Shown here piece after piece: positions 49,101 through 61,100 of a stretch of DNA of 64,000 nt (position 1 is the first letter of the stretch; each line of letters begins with the position of its first letter). The position numbers and the translations under genes are program-made. The stretch lies in NCBI GenBank assembly GCA_030248295.1, contig JASANH010000239.1, forward strand, positions 744,001 through 808,000, read 5' to 3'. Below the pieces are notes generated by a model. The model ran no database searches, had not been told where the DNA came from, and worked only from the letters and a program-made list of their open reading frames with translations. The stretch is from Mesodorylaimus sp. YZB2_4. Taxonomy: Eukaryota; Nematoda; Enoplea; Dorylaimida; Dorylaimidae.

Positions 49101-52100
49101 TTGAACGATCCGTCCATGGGTTTCTTGGCCAATTCCAAAAGTATATCGATGAACCAATGCAATTTTCGTGGATCTCGCGAATCAAAAACGGTGGCCACGC
49201 AAGTTCCCCAATCCTTGTACGTTTCGGAGACCAAATTGTCCAAGGCCGATTCGAGGACGGGCTTCAACCAATTCCACACGCGAACATGCTTTTCGTAGGG
49301 CCATAATTTCGCCCCGCTGATTAAACCGGCAATAAATTCGGCAGACAAACGTTGTTGACCAGTTTTCGACGATTTAACATTTTTCTCTATGATCGGACAA
49401 AATTTATCCAAAAATGTATCGCCGAACGAACGGAAAAGTCCCTAAAATTGAAAAAAACATTTCTACGACCATAAGTTTAACTTTTCAATATTTCTAAACT
49501 TTGGTTAATTTTCGACAGTTTTGCAATATTTCCAGCAAAATCAACAACTAAACAAAAGGAGGGAGAAATTTCAAGCCTTAAAACGCAGCATTTCAATCAA
49601 ATCTAACTATTAAAAAATTTTTTTTGAATTTTCGGTCAATTTTAATAACTTAAAAATATATTTCATTTTTTTAAACTGAATCCTTGGAAATGTTTAACCT
49701 TTAAAAATTTTAAAGATTAAAAAAAACTTAAAACTGTCAAAATTCGAATTTTTTTGAATTTCGACACATTAAACTTTTTAATTTATCAAATTTAATTTCC
49801 GGAATTTTTAACTCTCGTAAGTTATAAAATTTCAAAAAAATTTTCAAAATTACAAATGTTAAAAGTTTTAAAATTTGTTAAATTTTTAATTAATGTTAAA
49901 AACATTGAAAAAATAGAAATGTAGCATTTTCAAACATTTTTAAATATTCTCAACGTTTTTAAATATTTTTTACATTTTTAACATTCTAAATCTTTCCAAA
50001 AATTTTTAATCTTTTTTCAAATATGTTGTTTTGATTTTTTCATATATTTTTTTAATTTTTCAAATCTTGATAATATGATGAATATTTTGCAATATTTTTG
50101 CAATTTACATAATTTTTTAAAAATATTCTATATATTTTCATAAATTTTTGACATTTTCCAATATTTTCAAACTTTTCAAGTATTTTAACATTTTTTAATA
50201 TTTTTCCTCTTTTTCAAATATTTTCAAAATTTTAAAATCTTGACTTTTTTAAAAATTTTTTAAACCCCTGAGTGAAAAAATTTCGAAGAAGTACTCACTT
50301 TAAATAAAAGATAATTGTGCGTATGAAAATGATCCTCGTCTTTTTTCTCTTCTAAACTCATTAAATGACAAAATTTATCGACGAATGATTCGTTTGTGAA
50401 AGCATCGAAAATGGGCAGCTCCTCCGGGCTTAATTCAGAACGGGCACGATCGACAGCCGGTTGCTCACTCGACGGCGCGTGATAACTAATCTCCCTGAAA
50501 AAAACACAATATTTTTTTGCGAAGTTTGTAGGATTTGCACCAAGTTCCCACACAAAATTTTGTTTTTTGCACCCACGATTGCTAAATTAATTTAAACCAA
50601 TTGAAGAACTTCCCTTTAAATCATCAAACATAAAAAAGGCGGGTAATTCAAAATGTAGAGTTTCGAAATGCGATTTCTCAATTCTCTGTGATTTTGGCTC
50701 TAAAATTTTCATTCTTCCCGATTTTCCAATTTCTTGAGAGAAATTTGGATTTTTTTCACACTTTTTCCATCACTATTAAATTAATTTCAACTGTTTCATT
50801 GTCTTTCGAGGCACATAAAAAAAGCGGGTAACTCAAAATGTGGGCCCCTCGAAATGCGATTTTGGCTTCAAATATTTCAAATTTTGCAAGCACTTTTCGG
50901 ATTTCCGAACTATTTCAGGTTTCCCAGCCTTTTATAACAAAGTTTCAACAAAAAAAAACCACAAACCACTTTTCCACAATCCATCATTTCCGAATAACTT
51001 ACTCAGGCCAGCAATAAAATCCGTGATGCGTTTTTTCCATGAAAATAGTATTTTCCCAATTTTGATTGGAATTGGGTAATTTATCTTTTCGATACGTAAC
51101 CCATTCGTTATCGATTCGAATTCCCCACTCGATCGGCCATTTCGTCCGTTCGCCCGCCTTATTCTTCAAATTTGTTACTTTTCTCACCAATTCATCAGCT
51201 TTCGATTGAAATTTCTTAGCCGCTTTGCGATGAATTTTCAAAACGGCCGCCATGAAACCGATGGCCATTTTTCGTGTTTTAATGGAATCGTGAGTCAATA
51301 AACGAACGAAAACTCGAATGGCATCGGGCGGAAATCGAGCGTCCATTCGGAGGGTGAGACTGAGAAAAGATTGGGCCATGTCCAAATGACGCCAGTGCAA
51401 ACCAGCATCGTTCGACAATTGCACCAGATTCTCCACCAAATCGTAGTATAATCTGCAAATCACACTTATTCCTACTCGATCATGACATCAACAACAAATC
51501 CACTCACTTCAGATTCTGCGCACTCAATTCCTCTTCTCGCATTTCGGCCGCCCTCAAATCTTCATCGCTCGGTATCGGCGACGCTGGCTGCCACTTGCCG
51601 CCCGTCCATAAGTTCTTGGCCGCCGATATCAGCCCGGCTGACAACTGAAGAGTACATCATCCTCACCCACCTCCGATATCGCCAGATAATCGATGTCGAT
51701 CATTGCATTATCGATGTCGATCATTGCATTATCGATGTCGATCATTGCATTATCGATGTCGATCATTGCATTATCGATATCGATCATTGCATTATCGATA
51801 TACATCATTGCATTATCGATATAGATCATTGCAAAATCGATATAGATCATTGCAAAATCGACATAGATCATTGCATTATCGATATCGATCATTGCATTAT
51901 CGATAAAGATCATTGCATTATCGATATAGATCATTGCATTATCGATATAGATAATTGCATTATCGATATAGATAATTGCGTTATCGATGTCGATCATTGC
52001 ATTATCGATGTCGATCATTGCATTATCGATGTCGATCATTGCATTATCGATGTCGATCATTGCATTATCGATGTCGATCATTGCATTATCGATGTCGATC

Positions 52101-55100
52101 ATTGCACTATCGATATAGATCATTGCATTATCGATATAGATCATTGCATTATCGATATAGATCATTGCATTATCGATATAGATCATTGCACTATTGCATC
52201 ATACATATCGATCATGCATGATGAACGATTCCGGATCATGATATCCACGAACATTTATCCCCTAGTAACCGATAATTGCATGATCGATTGATGATTTTCA
52301 ATTTTTGGGTGATATCATGCATGATAGATATGGATAATGCAAAGATCGACATCGATAAAGCAATGATCGACATCGATAATGCAATGATCGACATCGATAG
52401 TGCAATCACTAATATCATCTAATAATCGATACTCGGTCATCGGTCACGCAATTATCGGTTGTGAGCCAATAATCGATCGATCACGATAACTTAGTCAACC
52501 GATACAACGGTCGGTACTCGGTCAGCCTCGTCCCCTGTCCACACTCAAGTCCCGACCCAAGGTGCCAGCACTCACTCACCTTCAACTCGATCTGGAAGCT
52601 CTCGATATTTTCAATAACCGTGGCTTGCATGGTGTCCAACAAGGCGATAATGGATGGTTTCTCGCTGTGCTGGGCCTTGATCACGCTCGGCCAGACTTTA
52701 TTCAACGTCTCCCAATGATGACGCGTCATCAACGAACGACTCTTGTGGCCCAGCAAGACGTACAAGGCACCCTGAAACACCAGCCGTCCTAAACTCGTCC
52801 CTCCCAGACCACCCCCCCTCCCCACCTTGAACTGCTCGTGGCTGACATTAGCGTCCTCGTGCAACAAAGGCAGCACATCGTCCAGCAACAATCGATAACT
52901 GTACGGAAAGTTACTGAAACAACTGTCCAGGCCCTGCTGAGCGTGCGTGCGAACCTGAAATTACAAGCACGCCCATTTCATGGCACTGCACAGCGCACTC
53001 AGTTAAGCAACATCGCTGACTTCGTCTGTCGGAGGGGGTCGGATCGTCTACCCAAAACACGGGGTCAAACAAAACAATCATTTTTCACCCGGGCGGGAGT
53101 CGAACCCTCCACTGGCCAGCGTGACAGACCCACTACTTCACATCGCATCAGACGGCTCACCTCGCTGTAGGCACTGGTCGATAATTTCAATAAGTCTTTC
53201 ATAAAACTCAAATGAAGTTCCGTGATCGAATAACCGGATTTCTCCAATAAACGTTTCTAAAAGTGACCAAAAATCACTCAACTCATCCCGAAACCAACTT
53301 TTACCCATCCAGCCTCGCCAGGAATGTAGCATTTTTTCAACCAACATCAGCTGCCACATTCTGGCAAGGTCGCGTAAAATACAGTTTCATCTCGGCGCCT
53401 TATAATTAGGCGCTGGACTTACGTGATGTTGAATGAGTACCAATTCGGCCACCAATGGTTTGATATTGGCCTTTTTGCCCAACACTTTATCCCCGATTAT
53501 CGCTTTCGACATACTTAATCCTCGACTTTGCGTGTCGAATTTACTCTAAAAAAGAACACTTTAAAAACCACATCCGAAAAACATCGTGTTTTCTTGCATG
53601 CACCACCAGCAGAGACCAGGTGCACGATTCCATGGGCAAATGCTAGTCTGACTGGCCTATTTCCATCGCTACAGTTTTTGGTCGATATCAATCATAATCG
53701 ATCATTATCGATGGTTGCGTTATCAATGATAATCGCATCATCGATCAATCAATCAATATCAATCATAATCGATCATTATCGATCGATGATTGATGGTTGC
53801 ATTATCGATGATCATCGCATCATCAATCAATCAATCAATATCAATCATAATCGATCATTATCGATCGATTTTTGATGGTTGCATTATCGATGATCATCGC
53901 ATCATCAATCAATCATTATCGATTATTATTAGTGGTTGCATTATCAATGATCATCGCCTCATCAATCAATCATAATCGATCATTATAGATCGATTACTGA
54001 TGATCGACTAATATTGATGATTGCATTATCGATTATGGGCCGATACCGATAATTGCGTTATCAGTCGGACCTGGCTAAGCATGGTGCACGCTTCAGCTCC
54101 CCAGTGCCTCCCCCCCCCCCCCCACTGTACGGGGGGGACAAGGCTAGGACGTTGGTGATGGCACGAAGAGCACTGTACACACCTTGTGCAAGCCGCGATG
54201 GAACATGAGCAGGCTGTAGAGGGCGATGATGTAGAGCAGGGCCCGGGTCTCGTCCTCCCGTTGCACCAGCAGGTACTCCATCAGTTTGTGCAGCCCGTCG
54301 TACACCAATCGACGCACATTCTGGCCGTCCCACTCGATCGCTACAACAAACATTCGTCGAGAACTTCTGCACCCTTCAATTTCACATTCCTCCACCCAGG
54401 GCGTGCCATTTCCGCTCTGCTCACACACTTATCAACGAAGCTGGGCGTAGCAGATACGGAGACAAGGCTGACCTCGACTCGAACTGCTCTACTGCCATCT
54501 CGCCCCGCCACCAAACTGTCATGCATGCCCACCTGTCTCGTTCGGATCGGCCACGTATCGGAATCGGGAGAATTCCACTCGACTCTCCACCACTTTCACA
54601 TACTCCGTCGAGTCGATCAACGGCAACACACTGCCCGCACCCGCCATGCCGGCCTTCATGTAATTCAACGATCTTAACAATTCTTCCCTGAAAATATCTA
54701 TTGCTCACTTTACACTGTCCATCCGAGCCTCCCCACAAGTCTCGCGACTTATCTGCCCGTGGCTCAAAGGTTGATGTTTCAGCCACGGGCAACCTGGCAA
54801 GCTGATGCTTCCCCACTCACTTTGTGCTTTACACAGTCTGACCAAGCCTGGCAGGCGTAGGAGGGAGCGTGCGAAAACATTAAACTGGAGTAGGCGAGTC
54901 TCGCGACTACAGCTGCCTATGGCTGAAACATCAACCAGCCGGGCTGATGTTTGCCAGCCGGGGGAAATCCCGCTCGCCATGGCCTACCAGGCACCAGCTT
55001 CACAATCACCTGTGACCTATCCCACATCGTTGCGATTTGATGGCCCCAACTTTAGGACATGTCCCAGGATCACAACAGGCCAGACATGCGCACTTGAGGA

Positions 55101-58100
55101 GCCACGCCACTCACTTGCTCATTTTCTCCGGTTTCTCCAACAATTTCAGTTGATCAGCCACGCACATTTTCAATACGGCCTTTATTAATTCCACTTCCTT
55201 CCCGCTCGGCGTGTGCCAATTCAAAGTGAGCGCGTGCTTGTCGTACGGTTCGGCCCAATGCTGCAAGAAAAGACCATCAACCTGCCATCCCACACCAGCC
55301 CCCCCTCGACTCACCCGAATCGGAAGATACTCATCGAATGGACGGTCCATAAGTTTGCGCTCCTTCTCGTGTTCGCACGTGTACAAGAAAGACAAGGAAA
55401 TCAGCAGGTTCTCCAAGACGGCGGCCACAATTTCGTAGGCTTCCTTGGCCCGAAGACGAGACACCGTCCGCAGCAGTTCCGTCAACTGGTCACGATGCTC
55501 GGCCAACACCTCACCGTCGCAACGAACCAACTGAAATATGAGATCCTCACTCAACCCACCAAAACCTATGCTATCACACACTGATCGATAGAAGGTGCGT
55601 TATCACCGATCGATCGATAAGTGCGTTATCACCGATCGATCGATAAGTGCGTTATCACCGATCGATCGATAAGTGCGTTATCACCGATCGATCGATAAGT
55701 GCGTTATCACCGATCGATCGAAAGTGCGTTATCACCGATCGATCGAAAGTGCGTTATCACCGATCGATCGATAAGTGTCTTATCACCGATCGATCGATAA
55801 GTGCGTTATCACCGATCGATCGATAAGCGCGTTATCACCGATCGATCGAAAGTGCGTTATCACCGATCGATCGATAAGTGCGTTATCCACGCGATCGATG
55901 TGCGTTATCACCGATCGATCGATAAGTGCGTTATCACCGATCGATCGATAAGTGTGTTATCACCGATCGATGAGTGCGTTATCACCGATCGATCGATAAG
56001 TGCGTTATCACCGATCGATCGATAAGTGCGTTATTACTGATAACTTATCAGTGCACTACAGTGCGTCACACCAGTGATAAGTAATCAGCGCTATATAGAA
56101 GGAAGCAGGGCAGGGCATACCAAATATGGAGACACCGCTGACCTTACCCCCCCCCCCCCCAAAGAAGAAGTTGTCAGCAGGGGCAAGGACTCAGGCCTCT
56201 ATGACCTCCACCCTGAGCTCGACTCCCACCCAGGCCTGTGCTATTTTTCTCTGCCCACACACTTATCAGTGCACTAAAAACGAAAAAAGGCCAGAGCTTG
56301 CCCCACCTGGCGCCCCGAGGAGTGGGCTTTGGCAAAAGGGCCTGAGTTCTTGGCCCCTCATATCATATGGATAACCCACACGATCACGATGCCTACTCCA
56401 TTCAAGGTTCGACCCCCTCCAAGGCCAGTGCTTTTTCTTTTTGCCCACGCACTTTCTCAGTGCACTAAAGAACGAAGCAGGGTACACCAAAAACGAGAAC
56501 GGGGCTGACCTCGCCCTCAGACTCCCCGTCCTAAAATGGATAACCCATTTCACCTGAGCCAAAATGACTAGATGCCAAACAATCTGCTCGTCCACTTCTT
56601 CCTCTTCGAAAGTGTCTTCTAAAAGAAATCAACAATCTTCAAATATCAGATCAAAATGCAGCCTACTCTATATGACACAAAACCGACGTAGTCTCCCGCC
56701 TTACCTCCAATCAAATTATTCAATCGTTTAGAAATCAACTCGAAAAACAGCGGAAACGAATAACTTGCATTCGTCTAAAAAATTCAACCACTTCCTTCTC
56801 CTCGTACTCTACAAACGTAAACTCATCTTACTCGCACTGCACTGAAACACAATTCGCCCATCATGTCCGCAGCCACTCGTCCTTCCAACGAACTCTCATC
56901 CAAATAACTGAACAGACGATTCACAGCAACCTCAAATACAAAATAAGTATAGTCACTGTCAAATTTTCCCGCCTTTTTTAAATTTGAATTTTCAAACCTA
57001 TCTGACCAAATAACCCAATTTTAGATCACTTCCGCCATCGAACACGATCGTGACGACCGAACCAGAGTCCCTCGGCAACTCACCTTGTACAACTGGGTGC
57101 TACTGTTGGACAACAAGGCCCTGTACGCGCTGTACATGCCCGCCTTCAACAAATTCTCTTCCAGACCCAGCTTGGCCGACGCCCCTTTCGATCGATGCGT
57201 GCTGCTGTGAGCCGTGTTGGCGAACGTCTCCACGATGGCCGACACACTGCAAAAGTGAACGTCAGTCGGGTCCAGCCAGGACCTGAATCACGCGACCACT
57301 CACCGATCCATGAACAAATTGATATAGTCTTCGAACATGGCCGTCGCCGAGCACAACTCCTTTTCTTCCTGCAAAAACCACATTCTAGTCCGCAGGGCCC
57401 CCACCCAACCAACCATCACTTACGGCCGTCAGATCAGTCCTCAAATGGACAGCTTCCGAACAATCGACCAACGGGACTAAAATGGCGAACAGACTCAACG
57501 CCTGCAACGTGACCATCGATTTGCCCGCATCGTTCGGATCCAAGCCGGGCAGAATGGAATTCATCAACGTGATCACGTGGTGTCTGGTCGATGTCTCCCG
57601 AATCAATGGTAGAATAACACCCACCATCGAGTTCATCGATTGCGTCAAACGATGCGGTTCGGTCAACGACTCCAACGAGGGATACAGTCTGCAACAATCA
57701 AATGACCACTGGTCACTCGCTAAATCCATGCCACCTCAAACATCAGGGCTTCGATCTTTCCAAGCACTGATTGCTAGCTGACCACTACACACCAAAGCAC
57801 ATCTGGACTTCATCAGAGTCCAACTGACCACTGGTCACTCGCTAAATCCATGCCACCTCAAACATCAGGGCTTCGATCTTTCCAAGCACTGATTGCTAGC
57901 TGACCACTACACACCAAAGCACATCTGGACTTCATCAGAGTCCAACTGACCACTGGTCACTCGCTAAATCCATGCCACCTCAAACATCAGGGCTTCGATC
58001 TTTCCAAGCACTGATTGCTAGCTGACCACTACACACCAAAGCACATCTGGACTTCATCAGAGTCCAACTGACCACTGGTCACTCGCTAAATCCATGCCAC

Positions 58101-61100
58101 CTCAAACATCAGGGCTTCGATCTTTCCAAGCACTGATTGCTAGCTGACCACTACACACCAAAGCACATCTGGACTTCATCAGAGTCCAACTGACCACTGG
58201 TCACTCGCTAAATCCATGCCACCTCAAACATCAGGGCTTCGATCCTTCCAAGCACTGATTGTCAGCTGACAGCTAGTCACCAAGGTACAACTAGACTTCA
58301 TCAGAATCTAACTGACCATTGGTCACTCCAGTAGGCATCACTCGGACTAGTCACAGCGGGGTGGTGGCACCAGCTAGAAGGACAGAGTGTCCACTGCTTC
58401 CATCAATCCTTCAAAGTCTGACTCAAAACGGCCATCAGGGCATAGACCTCGGCATGAGATTCAAACTGACCACTGGTCACTCACTACAACCAATTCCATA
58501 TCGAACAGTAGAACATCGATCTTTGCAATCACTGATTGCCAGCTGACCACTAGTCACCACACACATCTAGACTCCATCAGAATCCAACTGGCCACTGGTC
58601 ACTCCAGCAGGCATCACTCGATATTAGAACTTGGACTGCCCAACGCTGGGGTGGCGCACCAGCTAGAAGGACCGAGTGATCACTGCTTGATCCATCCTTC
58701 AGAGTCTGATTCAGAGAGGCTATCCAGGCGCAGAAGTCAGCACAGATCCACACTGACCACTGACCACTGGTCACACGCTAAATCCATGCCACCTCAAACA
58801 TCAGGACTTCGATCCTTCCAAGCACTGATTTTCAGCTGACAATTAGTCACCAAGGTACAACTAGACTTTATCAGACCTGACCTGACCACTGGTCACTCCA
58901 GCTAGAGATCATTCTATATCAGAACTAAGACTGCCAAAACCTGAGTTGGAGCGCCATCTGGGAGGACAGTGACCAGTGGAACTACTGACCACTGCTCAAT
59001 TCATCCTCTGACGTTGTCAGGGCATAGGCCGCAGCATGAACATTTTAATGTCCACTGGTCATCAGCTGACTAATCAGCAAGCAACGACTTACTTATCGAG
59101 TACAGCCGGCACGACCAATTTGGGACAAAGATGCGATAAACAACGAAGACTGCCAACCGCCAATTCCGATCGCGCCTTCGAGAACATCCCATTTAATGCG
59201 CATGGCAAAACCGATTTCACAAAATCTTCAATTTCCTAAAAAATTCCACTCGAATCATTAAAAAAAACCCGTATCCTCGTCCCCTCGAACAATCATACCG
59301 CGTCAGTTAATTTCCACGCCTCGGGTATGGGCGTCTGCCAGTCTGGTTTTCTATGCCTTTCCTTATGAACACGTTGACAAACTGACAAGGCCAAACGATT
59401 CATAAAATGCAATATTTTTTGCTGCCATTTGCCCGAGTTCGATGGATGCAAATACGATTCGACCGTTTCGAATAAACGACGAATATAAACACTGACCTCG
59501 CTCCTACCGCCCAACATACTGGCCACCCAGATGGCCACGATCTGACCATCGATCACATTGCCATCCGTCCCCACCTCGATCTTCTCCGACGTACGACCAC
59601 TCACCGATATACCAAAACTTCTGAAAAAAATCACGCCTCATCAGATTTCACCTCAAACTCCATCTTAGGATCCCAAAGCTGAAACCATATTTTACCCATC
59701 ACAGAAGTTATGCGGTTTTGACAGCACGACACGACTGAAAATAACAGCCATGGGCCTTGTACTGCCAGATACATTCACAACAGTTACATATAACAATACA
59801 ACTAACCCAGTCTGAAACCATATTTTACGCAGGCATTCCACGATGTCTCAATGCCGCTCTGTCGGAGGGATGAAAATGTGGTAAGACAACTCAGCCATAT
59901 GGCACCGAGGTCAGAAAATATTATTTTCCATTCTTGCTGACAGGGGTAAAAGATAGTTTCAGATAAGTTGTCTGAAACCATATTTTACCCATCACGAAAG
60001 TTATGCGCCTTTCATAAAACGATACAACTGAGAATGTTATGACGTGAAATGCCAGCCACGGGCTCAGTTCAGCTAGATCTTGTCAAAGTATTCGAAACAA
60101 AAACAATGTCTGCAACCAACCCAGTCTAAAACCATATTTTACACAGAAATTACATTCAGAAAGTGTCAGTGCCGCTCTGTCGAGCCAAGTCAAAACGTAG
60201 AGACGAAGCAGCCATTTGGAAAAACCAAGATAAACTTTGTATCACCGCCACATAAAAAACATGTTTTACATTTATGCTCACATGAGTAAAATATGGTTTC
60301 AGATAAAATGCTTGCAACCATATTTTGCACAGCCATTCCTGGAAGAGCCGATGATGCGATCAGACGAAATCAAGACGCTCATCATCACACAAATCAGCCA
60401 CCTGGCATTAAGGCAATTTTGAAAAGTGAGTTTTACACTCATGCTGACATGAGTAAAATATGGTTTCAGATAGGTTCCTCTGGTTGACCATACGTGTTTC
60501 TCAACCCCAATTTTTTAAAGTTGGAATTAGAAGGAGCGCTTTTCTTCATCGGGTGTCCTATTCTTACCAAAATTTATACCAGAGCCGCCCGCCTGCACAA
60601 TCTGGGTAAAATATGGTTTCAGATAAAAATCCCACCCACCTGAGTAGTTTGGTGAAAATATGAGGCAAATGCGGATTCCAATCCACATATCCGATATTGT
60701 GCATGGCCAATCGTGTCATCAATTGTACTAATCTTTCTTCCCAAGGCGGATTATTTTGCAAATTCAACCACCAATGCACAACTTCGTCCAACCACAATCG
60801 AAATCCACGATCGTGATCGATCGGGGCCAGATTTGTGGGCAGGAACAAGGCCATGACTTGGCACGCTCGACTGAAGGTCATATCCCACGGACACAACAAC
60901 GGACGTACCATATCTAAGATTTCTTGAGTCGATTCCACGCTGAAATAACTTCGGGCTTGACGAATTACCGATTCCAAACCACTGGCAATGTCCCTGCAAA
61001 GAATGAATTCCGATTTAATTCTTCAATGAAAATCCTTAATTCAACGAGGCTCACTTTGGTACCAAAAATAAACCATCTTCTTCCAATTGTTTAAATGCCA

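Noticed and set aside
51482-52291. Long open frames on both strands (269 codons on plus, 185 on minus) with heptad repeats
   Set aside because: They come from a 21-bp tandem repeat, whose period is a multiple of three and lacks stops. The region lies in intron 20 of PSME4 between well-supported exons.
55580-56048. CRISPR-like array of about 26-bp repeats
   Set aside because: Units are back to back with no unique spacers, the motif is a simple GATCGAT palindrome, and the DNA is animal nuclear.
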